Below are positions 1-8,263 of a DNA stretch of 64,000 nt, one piece after another. The DNA is from an uncultured Ignisphaera sp. Lineage in GTDB: Archaea > Thermoproteota > Thermoprotei_A > Sulfolobales > Ignisphaeraceae. A model generated the notes under the pieces. The model ran no database searches. It was not told where the DNA came from and saw only the letters and a list, made by a program, of their open reading frames with translations. A program made the position numbers and the translations under genes. Within the stretch, counting starts at the first letter, position 1, and every line of letters begins with the position of its first letter. Location: positions 62,001 through 126,000 of the forward strand of contig CALJEI010000004.1 in assembly GCA_938074605.1 (NCBI GenBank). The letters run 5' to 3'.

Positions 1-648
1 CACATCTTCTATAGGGGGCTGTAATCCACATCTCTTTAAAGCTTTCGTAAATATTTCTATCTTTAAATTATGGGGGTTTGTGGGTGAGGCACTGCTAACT
101 CTTTTAGAAGCCCTATACCCTAGAGCTTCCATAATAGACATAGCTGTGGTTGTTCCTCCAGGGATAGACTCCCCAATCAAAAATACGCTCTCTCTTTTAC
201 CAATCATTAATCCAAGGGTTTTACCACTAACATATAGCTTTTCAACATTTTGAATTGGGAGAGCGTCTTCAATATCAATCCTACCACCAATAGACTTCCC
301 AGGGAGTGATATGTGTGGTGTCTGAGGCTCTATATAGGTACCACAATCAACAATTGAATAGGGTATTTGCAGAAGCTTAAGTGTAGCTCTGGTTAAAACA
401 GCAGGTGTAGGTATACCATCGGGTGTTACAGGTACTATATTCAAGGTTTTAGGTTTTCCAAAAACGAGATACTCAACATCTAAAGTAGGTGTGTAGAGGG
501 TGGCATTAGGATTAGAACCCGCAATACTTATACCAGGAATTGTTGAAACTTTTGTAGATGCTATAAAGTACAATGCATACACATTAAGCTCCTTGATATC
601 CCTAACTATTTGCTCAGCAAAACCACCATAATCCAAAATTTTTATCAT
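1..648 (-). CDS. CobT-like nicotinate-nucleotide phosphoribosyltransferase (archaeal), 3' end cut by window edge
   Basis: The minus strand is open from an ATG at 648 to the window edge, giving 216 codons without a stop. The N-terminus reads MIKILDYGGFAEQIV. Later segments (AGSNPNATLYTPTLDVEYL, TPDGIPTPAVLTRA, a glycine-rich GESIPGGTTTAMSIMEALGY) match the archaeal nicotinate mononucleotide-dependent phosphoribosyltransferase family related to CobT, which activates the lower-ligand base of cobamides. A GGTGG ribosome site lies 8-12 bases before the ATG. About the last third of the protein is outside the window. It fits the corrinoid theme of the nearby BtuFCD-like importer and the MtrH gene. 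The family call rests on remembered motifs, not an alignment. Confidence 0.75.
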   Translation of the reverse strand, partial: MIKILDYGGFAEQIVRDIKELNVYALYFIASTKVSTIPGISIAGSNPNATLYTPTLDVEYLVFGKPKTLNIVPVTPDGIPTPAVLTRATLKLLQIPYSIVDCGTYIEPQTPHISLPGKSIGGRIDIEDALPIQNVEKLYVSGKTLGLMIGKRESVFLIGESIPGGTTTAMSIMEALGYRASKRVSSASPTNPHNLKIEIFTKALKRCGLQPPIEDV

Positions 649-798
649 ATATAAACCACCTGTACAGATTAGCCACATGGTGACATAAGTAGGGAACACT
701 AATAAATTTATTTATTACATAAGTAAGGACATTTAATAACAGTAAATGAATATATTAACGAAGTTTCCTCATTTTAATATTAAAAATTATAGGTAGAG

Positions 799-2139
799 GT
801 GTATGTGTTGCCAATTAAAAATGTGGATGAATCAGTACTTAAGGATTTAGCAATTGAAGAAAAGATAGATATAGAATTTCTTAAAAGAGGGGTATTAAGT
901 GGTAGAATAGTCATACCAATAAATGTTAAGAGGGATTATGTGAAACCTGTAGCTATAGGTGAAGGACTTAGGACTAAGGTTAATGTAAATATTGGGACAA
1001 GTGGAAGTGTTACTGATATAGATATGGAGATTAAAAAAGCTAGGGTTGCTGTAGTCTATGGTTCAGATACGATAATGGATTTGAGTACAGGTGGCAATAT
1101 AGATGAAATTAGGAGGATATTAATTGAAGCGTCAAAACCATTGCCATTTGGAACAGTGCCTATATATCAAGCCTGGATTGAAGGTGTAAGGAAGTATGGA
1201 GGTATGGGTATACCTTCTGACTGGTTTATATCCATAGTTGAGCGACACTTAAGGGATGGAGTAGATTTTATGACTATACATGCCGGTATATCAAGAGAGC
1301 TTGCAAGAAAGGCCATTAAGAGTACGCGTATTATGCCTATAGTAAGTAGAGGTGGTTCTATGGTTACAGTATGGATGCTTGAAAATAATGAGGAGAACCC
1401 CTATCTACAACACTGGGATTATTTAATTGAACTATTTAAGGAATACAATTCTATAATAAGCCTTGGTGATGCTCTTAGACCAGGTACTGTGGCTGATGCT
1501 CATGATTTTCTCCAGATAGAGGAACTTGTAAATAATGCAAGACTTGCAAGAGATGCAGTTTCTAAAGGGGTTCAGGTAATGATTGAAGGGCCTGGGCATA
1601 TGACTATGGATAAGATTGTTGCAGATGTAAAGCTTATGAAGAGTCTAAGTGGTGGAATTCCATATTATGTTCTCGGGCCCTTGGTTACAGATATTGCTGT
1701 TGGCTATGACCATATAGCAGCGGCTATAGGTGCAGCAATAGCAGCTGCAGCTGGTGCTGATATAATCTGTTATTTAACGCCATCAGAACATCTGTCTCTT
1801 CCAAATATTGAACAGGTTAAGGAGGGTTTAATAGCTGCTAAGATAGCTGCTCATGCTGGTGACCTCATTAAGCTTGGTGAAAGAGCTATCAAAAAAGATA
1901 TAGATATGAGTATAGCGAGAGCAAGGCTTAATTGGAATACGCAAATAGATTTAAGTTTTGATAGAGAGAGAGTTAGAAATATTAAGAATCAATTTGGGGA
2001 TGCTATAAGAGGCTGTACAATGTGTGGTCAATATTGTGTATTTCTACTTTTAGAAAAATATATAGAGGGTAGAGATAATATGAAGTGGAATGAAATTTTA
2101 GCCAGAATTACAAGAGGTCAACACTATGGATACATATAA
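799..2139 (+). CDS. thiC: phosphomethylpyrimidine synthase ThiC
   Basis: ThiC is a radical SAM enzyme that rearranges aminoimidazole ribotide into the hydroxymethylpyrimidine phosphate part of thiamine. The 446-residue protein carries the family motifs SLGDALRPG and [11 protein letters not shown] and a C-terminal cluster-binding motif with Cys at about 406, 409 and 413. The spacing is C-X2-C-X3-C; the motif usually quoted for bacterial and plant ThiC is C-X2-C-X4-C. The start is uncertain: a GTG at 799 or a second in-frame GTG at 805, both crowded against AGAGGTG. The next gene overlaps its end by 14 bases, so the two are probably co-transcribed and translationally coupled. Confidence 0.92.
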   Translation: MYVLPIKNVDESVLKDLAIEEKIDIEFLKRGVLSGRIVIPINVKRDYVKPVAIGEGLRTKVNVNIGTSGSVTDIDMEIKKARVAVVYGSDTIMDLSTGGNIDEIRRILIEASKPLPFGTVPIYQAWIEGVRKYGGMGIPSDWFISIVERHLRDGVDFMTIHAGISRELARKAIKSTRIMPIVSRGGSMVTVWMLENNEENPYLQHWDYLIELFKEYNSIISLGDALRPGTVADAHDFLQIEELVNNARLARDAVSKGVQVMIEGPGHMTMDKIVADVKLMKSLSGGIPYYVLGPLVTDIAVGYDHIAAAIGAAIAAAAGADIICYLTPSEHLSLPNIEQVKEGLIAAKIAAHAGDLIKLGERAIKKDIDMSIARARLNWNTQIDLSFDRERVRNIKNQFGDAIRGCTMCGQYCVFLLLEKYIEGRDNMKWNEILARITRGQHYGYI

Positions 2140-2647
2140 ACATTGTAGCATGTGGCTATGGAGTACGTGGGTTAAGACCCCTAAGCTCAATAATAGCGAT
2201 ATCTTAATAGTATCAGCATGTCTAACTCATGTAAATAGAGAGCTATTTGAGGAACTGTCTAACAATAAACAGACTTTACTTGCATGCCCTGAAAGAGAGC
2301 CAGCAGCATACTATGGAAAGATTGCAAGCATTATAAAATCCTCTAAACCAAGAACAATAACTGTTGCTACAATTGATGGAAGTCCACACTGCTTTCAACT
2401 ACATGCAGCAATAAATGAAGCTATATACATACTTGGAAAAGAGGTAGTTAGAAAGCATTATGTTGTTGTCGATGGCAAAAAACTTGTTGAGATATCTCCA
2501 AACAGCATAAGGATTGCAAGATATCTACACCTCGTTGAGAAATTAATAAATATGTATCCTAAGATACTAGAGGAGCTTAAAGAACACAGTCTAGAATATA
2601 TTGAGTCCATTAAAGATAAAAAGGAATTCAACTCGGAAATAACATAA
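2126..2647 (+). CDS. conserved archaeal protein of unknown function, coupled to thiC
   Basis: This 173-residue soluble protein starts inside the 3' end of thiC with AGAGGTC just before its ATG, so translation is likely coupled. Its conserved-looking core contains [19 protein letters not shown] and [18 protein letters not shown], with several cysteines (in SACLTH, LLACPE and SPHCFQ) and a histidine that could bind metal or a cluster. I recall similar SPHC-QLH segments in archaeal ferredoxin-associated proteins but cannot name the family. The position behind thiC suggests a link to pyrimidine or Fe-S chemistry, which is inference only. No transmembrane segment is visible. Confidence 0.7.
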   Translation: MDTYKHCSMWLWSTWVKTPKLNNSDILIVSACLTHVNRELFEELSNNKQTLLACPEREPAAYYGKIASIIKSSKPRTITVATIDGSPHCFQLHAAINEAIYILGKEVVRKHYVVVDGKKLVEISPNSIRIARYLHLVEKLINMYPKILEELKEHSLEYIESIKDKKEFNSEIT

Positions 2648-2659
2648 CATTACTAACAC

Positions 2660-3122
2660 CTCTTCCACACCTTATTTCCTATCCCTACTACCTTCCTAAA
2701 AACTTCGGAGAACCATAGGATAACTTTTGTTAAATGAACTATCCTTGGCTTTAATACTAGTTTCTAAGCTTAGCACCCCCTGAAGTAAACCAATATGTGT
2801 ATCTTTCCCTTTATGGATCTTGTAATCAGCTCATAGTTACTCTAATCCGCACTTCTCGATTATCTCGACCACTACTAGTGACCTTAGCTTAACCTTCCTG
2901 TTTTCATGTAACCGGTATTTTATTCTCGAGTTCTAGCCTATAGTCGTACTTACTTGCATTTAGTTTTTCTTAAGATCAATCTCTTACTACCATTTTTTGG
3001 TTGACTCTACTACTACTTTTAGTGTAGATATATATCTGTAATGTGATATACTTTAAGCCTATACTTAGCTCATGTAAAATATTCCGTTTTATATAGAGGA
3101 TGCGGTAGGTTTTACTAAGCAT
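2660..3122 (-). pseudogene. possible decayed gene, family not recognised
   Basis: Within a 685-base gene-free stretch the minus strand shows coding-like reading frames broken by stops. A first piece opens at an ATG at 3122 (MLSKTYRILYIKRN...) for about 48 codons. A second piece reads YDYRLELE and continues, after an apparent frame change, as RIKYRLHENRKVKLRSL. A third piece, after two close stops, reads ADYKIHKGKDTHIGLLQGVL for over 40 codons. The purine-rich minus strand and the length of the open blocks suggest a remnant of a gene or mobile element, but no motif was recognised and chance is possible. The rest of 2648-3332 holds only the promoter of the next gene. Confidence 0.25.
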
Positions 3123-3285
3123 ATTCTATCTACAATGAGTTGCACTCCATCATAGTAAAGCCTTCATTTTAAATGTTAGTTGGTAATACAAATTGTGGTG
3201 AGTACGAGTCTTTAAATACTGTAATGGAGGAGTCTACTGGTAATATTTAATATATTCCTTTCATTCTTTTTGTCTAAAATAGTAA

Positions 3286-3299
3286 AAGTTTTTTAAGTT
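3286..3299 (+). promoter_or_regulatory. putative TATA region for the ABC importer operon
   Basis: The sequence AAAGTTTTTTAAGTT lies 34-47 bases before the ATG of the binding protein, with a GGTGA ribosome site at 3322-3326. Spacing fits an archaeal promoter with a short leader. A second AT-rich candidate (TTTATATG at 3307-3314) is too close to the start to be preferred. Confidence 0.35.
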
Positions 3300-3332
3300 A
3301 ACTACGTTTATATGTGGACTGGGTGACCACAT

Positions 3333-4469
3333 ATGAATCGTAAATACATGAATTACAAATATGTATTGACAGTAGTAGTTGTACTTTTAATTGGTATTGC
3401 AATAGGCTACATCTTGGTACCAATAGTATCAACACCTGCGACATACACACCAACAACTATAACGATACCCATTGAAAAAACAGTAACAATAGCAGTTGAA
3501 AGAACAATAACGGTGCCTATTGAAACAGTTGTAACTATAACAACGCCTATTGAGTTCAGAAAGACATCTATAATTGATGCCCTTGGAAGGGTAATAGAGT
3601 TTGAGAAAACGCCGTCCAGAGGCATATCTCTTACACCTAGTACGACAGAGAAGCTATTTGTACTTGGATTAGAGGAGGTAATCGTTGGTGTGGATTCGTA
3701 TTCCAATTATCCAAAGAGAGTTTTAGAGCTCGTTAATGAGAGCAAAATTACAGTTGTTGGAGGTCCATGGACACCAGATCTAGAGAAGATTATTGCATTA
3801 AAGCCAGATCTGGTTATAATGTGTCGTGGTATAAGACCTCAAGAAGCGCTTTATCCAAAGCTCGAGGAGGTCGGCATAAAAACAGTATTTCTACTGTGTG
3901 ACAGTGCTAGAAACCCGTATGATATATATAGCGATCTTCATACAATTGGAGTGATATTCGGTGTTGAAGAAAGAGCTAAGACTATTTCCAATGAGATAGA
4001 AAGTAAAATTAGCGAGATTTTAGCAAAGTTGGAGAAAGCTAATGTATCAAAGAAGAGGGTACTTTATCTAATAGGACCACCGTCATGGGGCCTCTATAGT
4101 GCTGGTGGAGATACATTTATTGGATGGCTTATAAATACAGCGAAGGGTGTGAACATTGCAAGAGCGTATAGTGGGTGGCCGCGACTGGACTATGAATTTA
4201 TACTTCAAAGTGATCCTGAGGTAATTATAGTTTCAGCACATGGTGTAGATCCTAAGGAACTCTACAACGAATTACTAAACACACCTATTGTTAAAACATC
4301 AGCATGGTCAAATAAAAGAGTGTATCTCTTTACAGATGAAGCTAATGATGTACTCAATAGACCAGGGCCTAGAATAGTAGTGGCACTAGAGATACTTGTA
4401 CATGTAGTACATCCTGAGGTATTTGGAGAGATTCAGCGGGCTGATGTACATAGAGTTGTAGAAGAGTAG
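3333..4469 (+). CDS. ABC transporter substrate-binding protein, iron-siderophore/cobalamin (BtuF/FepB) type
   Basis: This 378-residue protein has one N-terminal hydrophobic segment (about residues 10-30), a threonine- and valine-rich linker (about 33-70, repeating patterns such as TVTIAVERTITVP) typical of archaeal cell-surface anchors, and then a periplasmic-binding-protein fold of the BtuF/FepB family. Family marks include the opening DALGRVIEFEKTPSRGISLTPSTTEKLFVLG and the late YEFILQSDPEVIIVSAHG. There is no lipobox cysteine, so it is probably held by the uncleaved N-terminal helix. It captures a metal chelate outside the cell for the permease and ATPase that follow. Whether the ligand is corrinoid or iron cannot be told; the neighbouring CobT-like gene favours a corrinoid. 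Confidence 0.88.
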   Translation: MNRKYMNYKYVLTVVVVLLIGIAIGYILVPIVSTPATYTPTTITIPIEKTVTIAVERTITVPIETVVTITTPIEFRKTSIIDALGRVIEFEKTPSRGISLTPSTTEKLFVLGLEEVIVGVDSYSNYPKRVLELVNESKITVVGGPWTPDLEKIIALKPDLVIMCRGIRPQEALYPKLEEVGIKTVFLLCDSARNPYDIYSDLHTIGVIFGVEERAKTISNEIESKISEILAKLEKANVSKKRVLYLIGPPSWGLYSAGGDTFIGWLINTAKGVNIARAYSGWPRLDYEFILQSDPEVIIVSAHGVDPKELYNELLNTPIVKTSAWSNKRVYLFTDEANDVLNRPGPRIVVALEILVHVVHPEVFGEIQRADVHRVVEE

Positions 4470-4502
4470 TTATAAAAAAATAAATAGTATGGGTATACCT
4501 TT

Positions 4503-5603
4503 ATGGCCATAGAACTCTATAGGGTATCTATAAGACGTTTTTTAGTGACATTTTTGTCTCTTCTCACTGTATTCTTTTTCATATTTATTCTATCACTTTC
4601 AGTAGGTTCTACAGTAGTCAATCCAGTCGAGATTTTCATTAAACTTATGCAGAGCCTCACCCATAGGATGATGGATGCTTTTGGTTCACAACATCTGATA
4701 GTGGGGGCTGTGACGGAGGTAGATAAAATCTATAGTATAGCAATGTTTAGACTTGGAAGAACAATAGCAGCTATTCTAACAGGTTCTATTTTAGGTGTTG
4801 CAGGACTTCTTATGCAAACAGTCACAAGAAATCCTCTTGCAGAGCCATATATACTAGGGCTTTCATCAGCAGCATTATTTGCTATTGCAGTAGGCATAAT
4901 ATTAGTGCCAAGCATAATAGTTTACAGATGGGCTTTAATGATAGTAGCATTTATTGGAGCACTCCTAGGCTTTATTTTAGCCATAACTCTTAGTAGATTA
5001 GCAGGTGGTACAAGTATTGCCTTAGTTCTGTCTGGTATTGCTGTAAATGCTCTTTTCTCTGGACTTTCTCACGTATTTCTCTATGCTGTTCAAAAAATTA
5101 TTAGAATGCCCTATGTGTTTCTCTTAATGGGATCTACATCTATAGTGGTCTTAAATGATGTAATTTTTCTTTTACTACCTTTTGCTATTGGTACTACAAT
5201 ATCGTTACTGTTATTCAGAATGTTAAACGCCTTCATATACGGTGATGAACATGCCAAACAGCTGGGATATAACCCAAGCACAGTCCTTATTGTTATATCT
5301 GCTATAGCGAGCATCTTAACAGCATCAACTGTAGCCATTGTTGGTATTGTTGGATTTGTGGGGCTGGCTGCGCCACACATATCTAGGCTTTTAGTTGGTA
5401 CAGACCATAGATTTTCTGTACCGATTGTGGCTATAACTGGTGCTATAATAACTACGGTGGCTGATATAGTTGTTAGAATCATATCTCTATTATCTGTAGG
5501 TTTAGGCGAATTACCACTAGGGGTTATTACCTCTACTATTGGTGCTCCATTTTTAGCATATTTAATCATAAAGAGGGTGAGGGGATATGAGGATAGTTAT
5601 TAA
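4503..5603 (+). CDS. FecCD/BtuC-family ABC permease
   Basis: This 366-residue polytopic protein carries the FecCD signature near the first cytoplasmic helix (RLGRTIAAILTGSILGVAGL followed by LMQTVTRNPLAEPYILGLSS) and the later GFVGLAAPHISRLLVGTDHR motif that contacts the ATPase. About nine to ten hydrophobic helices are visible. It follows the binding protein by 33 bases and its end overlaps the ATPase start by 17 bases, so the three genes form one operon. It forms the dimeric channel for cobalamin- or iron-type chelates. Nothing in it looks damaged. Confidence 0.93.
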   Translation: MAIELYRVSIRRFLVTFLSLLTVFFFIFILSLSVGSTVVNPVEIFIKLMQSLTHRMMDAFGSQHLIVGAVTEVDKIYSIAMFRLGRTIAAILTGSILGVAGLLMQTVTRNPLAEPYILGLSSAALFAIAVGIILVPSIIVYRWALMIVAFIGALLGFILAITLSRLAGGTSIALVLSGIAVNALFSGLSHVFLYAVQKIIRMPYVFLLMGSTSIVVLNDVIFLLLPFAIGTTISLLLFRMLNAFIYGDEHAKQLGYNPSTVLIVISAIASILTASTVAIVGIVGFVGLAAPHISRLLVGTDHRFSVPIVAITGAIITTVADIVVRIISLLSVGLGELPLGVITSTIGAPFLAYLIIKRVRGYEDSY

Positions 5604-6408
5604 GGATCTGGAGATCTGGTATAATTCTATAAAAGCATTAGATAACATCTCCCTGGAAATTGTGGATGGAGAGCTAACATTTGTTATAGGTCCTAATGGC
5701 GCTGGTAAATCATCACTGCTAAAAGCAATTTCATTATTGGTACCGCCAAAGAGAGGTGTAATATATATCGATGGACGTGATATAAGATTATACAATGCTA
5801 AGGAGTTAGCGAAAACACTTGCATATGTTGATCCTCATATCTCAAGATCTATGCCATCAACAGTGTTAGAATATCTTATAACGGCAAGATACCCCCACAA
5901 AAATTTTCTGAATTTTAAAGAAGATGCGATGGATCTAGAGATCATTGATAGAGTATCTAGACAGATGAATATAGTTCATCTACTTAATAGGAGGCTGGAT
6001 CAGCTTAGTAGTGGCGAACTTCAAAGGGTTGTAATAGCTAGAGCATTAGTACAGCAACCAAAAATAATGTTGCTTGATGAGCCATCGGCCTTTTTAGATC
6101 TTCGTTACAGACTTGAAATACTGGAGCATATAAGGAATGTCACGAGGATTGAGAAAATTGTAACTGTTGTAGCTATACATGACCTCTACTTAGCCTCACT
6201 ATATGCAGATAGGGTAATACTCCTCTCTAATGGATCTATACTAGCTTGTGGTGGTGTAGAAGAAGTTTTAGATAGAGAGGTTATAGAGAAGGTATACGGT
6301 GTTAAAGTAGCGTTACTAAAAATAAACGGTAGACGTATTATAGTACCAATAGAACCTCTAAATTCTTTACACTCTAGCGATAATGTTTTTAGAAGTGAAA
6401 TCGATTAG
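5587..6408 (+). CDS. ABC transporter ATP-binding protein, FecE/BtuD type
   Basis: This 273-residue ATPase has a Walker A motif GPNGAGKSS (about 35-43), the ABC signature LSSGELQRV (about 140-148), Walker B IMLLDEPS (about 160-167) and the switch histidine in VAIHDLY (about 198). It powers import through the preceding permease. The ATG at 5587 sits behind GTGAGGGGAT inside the 3' end of the permease gene. It is intact, in contrast to the cobalt/nickel transporter genes near 23.5-25.1 kb. The last ~30 residues after RRIIVPIEP are not needed for the core fold and resemble a short regulatory tail. Confidence 0.93.
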   Translation: MRIVIKDLEIWYNSIKALDNISLEIVDGELTFVIGPNGAGKSSLLKAISLLVPPKRGVIYIDGRDIRLYNAKELAKTLAYVDPHISRSMPSTVLEYLITARYPHKNFLNFKEDAMDLEIIDRVSRQMNIVHLLNRRLDQLSSGELQRVVIARALVQQPKIMLLDEPSAFLDLRYRLEILEHIRNVTRIEKIVTVVAIHDLYLASLYADRVILLSNGSILACGGVEEVLDREVIEKVYGVKVALLKINGRRIIVPIEPLNSLHSSDNVFRSEID

Positions 6409-6505
6409 ATGAAAACCCTTTTCGAAAAATATTGTGTTCTCTTTGGATTTTCTAAAATTTTTAATCTCCTATATATAGAGGTACTTCAATCTGAGGTAGT
6501 ATAAA

Positions 6506-7645
6506 ATGGATAAGAAGGTCTTTATCGTATTTATAATGCTTGGATTTGTTTCTCTTTTTGCTGATATTGTGTATGAGGGTGCTAGATCAGCTTTAGGTAA
6601 TTACCTCTATATTTTAGGAGCTTCAGCTATAATTGTTAGTCTCATTGGTGTTGCTGAGTTTCTAGGCTATGTAATGAGATTTGTAAGCGGATTCCTTGCC
6701 TCTTTATATAAATCGTCAAAAATTTTATGGACCACTACAATAGCAGGCTATGTTATACAGCTTGTCGCAGTTCCGTTGCTGGCTCTTGTAAATAGGTGGG
6801 ATCTAGCACTTATACTCATATTTTTAGAGAGATTAGCAAAGGGATTAAGAACTCCTACAAGAGATGTTATTATAGCAGAGGTTGCAACCTCTGTTGGTGG
6901 TAGAGGAAAGGGATTCGGTATCCATGAGCTATTAGATCAAGTTGGAGCTATAGCTGGACCTATAATCTTTGCAGTAACCCTTATGACTAGGGGCTGGGGC
7001 TATGCCTTTTTAATTCTTAGTGTACCAGGAGCCATAGCGGTTGCTCTTGTCATTGTGTCCTATGTTCTATATCCAGAGGTTAAGAGTTTTAGAGAGGAAT
7101 CAAGCCTCACTATAAAAGGTTTTAGCAAAACGTTTTACCTATATCTAACTTCAATTGCATTTCTATCAATAGGATTTGTCCATTGGGGGATAATTTCATA
7201 CCATTTAGGGATGTATATCTCAGGAGAGTTAATAGCATTAGCATATTCTATTGCTATGTTAAGTGATGCTATTATAGCCATTCCTATAGGCATTGTATAT
7301 GATAGAATAGGAATAAGAAGTCTTATGCTAGCACCAATAATGGCAGCTATAATGCCTTTAATGCTATTCACAAACACAGTGCTATCAACAATTATAGTCG
7401 CCTGTTTATGGGGTGTCGTGACAGCAGTTTATGAAACTATAATAAGAGCAGCTGTGGCCGATCTCGCACCAAGTCGTATGAGGCCCATGGCATACGGTCT
7501 CTTTAGTTTAACATACGGTGTTTCATGGGCCATTGGAAGTATTATAATAGGCTATCTTTATACTATAGACCTCTATACTATGACCATATTTATAATATTT
7601 AGCGAAGCACTATCAATGCTTTTACTATACACTACAACTAGATAG
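6506..7645 (+). CDS. MFS transporter
   Basis: This 379-residue protein has about eleven to twelve hydrophobic helices and the loop 2-3 region typical of the major facilitator superfamily, including RLAKGLRTPTRDVIIAEVA, seen in drug/sugar-proton antiporter-like archaeal members, and GIVYDRIGIRSLM at the second half. It starts at an ATG behind GAGGTAG. It stands alone, about 100 bases after the ABC importer genes and on the same strand. The substrate cannot be inferred; a function in export of metabolites or metal chelates linked with the upstream importer is only possible. Confidence 0.85.
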   Translation: MDKKVFIVFIMLGFVSLFADIVYEGARSALGNYLYILGASAIIVSLIGVAEFLGYVMRFVSGFLASLYKSSKILWTTTIAGYVIQLVAVPLLALVNRWDLALILIFLERLAKGLRTPTRDVIIAEVATSVGGRGKGFGIHELLDQVGAIAGPIIFAVTLMTRGWGYAFLILSVPGAIAVALVIVSYVLYPEVKSFREESSLTIKGFSKTFYLYLTSIAFLSIGFVHWGIISYHLGMYISGELIALAYSIAMLSDAIIAIPIGIVYDRIGIRSLMLAPIMAAIMPLMLFTNTVLSTIIVACLWGVVTAVYETIIRAAVADLAPSRMRPMAYGLFSLTYGVSWAIGSIIIGYLYTIDLYTMTIFIIFSEALSMLLLYTTTR

Positions 7646-7882
7646 TATCATCTTCTCTAGGGATATTAAAAACCCTCATGAACACCCGGAAATTGCATTA
7701 TGAACATGACAGGGATGTAGATATCTCAAAAACTGATCTCACCATAGGTATAGGGGACATATCTTCAAACAATTATTATTTTAATTATTCATAGAGCGAA
7801 AGTCTTTTCTAACCCTCTAAACAGATACCCATATGATGATTATATCAATAACTTGTGAGAATGAAGCGGGTGGTAAAACGCC

Positions 7883-8263
7883 TTGCATGAAGGTATAACT
7901 ATTCATAGCAGCTTATCATCAAAATTATTGAGAGATTATAGGAACATACTTTCATTACCTCTAGATAATATTATTATTAAAGTGGAGAACGGATTTTCTT
8001 CAGATGAAGGTGTATCAGAGGATGAGTTGGCTATAATTGTAGTAGCTATAAGAATGTATAGAGATGTAGTAATAGAAAATGGAAGAAAAACTGGTAATGG
8101 TAATGGCCATAATAATGCCCATACTAATTCTCAATGGTTAACTAATTGGATTTTTGAAACTACGAATAATAATGTGCATAGTCTATTGAAACACAATGGT
8201 AATGGTCTTAACCATAGGATACAGCTGGTTGATGAATATATTACTTCATGGAATATAGGCTAA
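7883..8263 (+). CDS. small protein of unknown function with Asn/His/Gly-rich linker
   Basis: A TTG start at 7883 follows a GGGTGGT ribosome site and gives 126 residues. The middle (VSEDELAIIVVAIRMYRDVV) is one amphipathic helix, followed by a low-complexity stretch rich in Asn, His and Gly (TGNGNGHNNAHTN) and a short tail with SQWLTNWIFETTNN. The order of an acidic SEDELA helix, flexible linker and Trp-containing tail loosely resembles small subunits of biotin-dependent decarboxylases or carboxylases, but this is weak. The end overlaps the convergent protease gene by 23 bases. No partner carboxylase gene is nearby. Confidence 0.5.
   Translation: MHEGITIHSSLSSKLLRDYRNILSLPLDNIIIKVENGFSSDEGVSEDELAIIVVAIRMYRDVVIENGRKTGNGNGHNNAHTNSQWLTNWIFETTNNNVHSLLKHNGNGLNHRIQLVDEYITSWNIG

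Noticed and set aside
3407-3706. Long open frame on the minus strand inside the binding-protein gene, and many similar antisense frames across the window
   Set aside because: They mirror real genes with known families on the other strand and show low-complexity, non-family translations.
7834-7899. A short frame reading MIISITCENEAGGKTPC, like the start of a ParA-type ATPase
   Set aside because: It stops after 21 codons, no further ParA-like sequence follows in any frame, and it overlaps the better supported TTG start at 7883.
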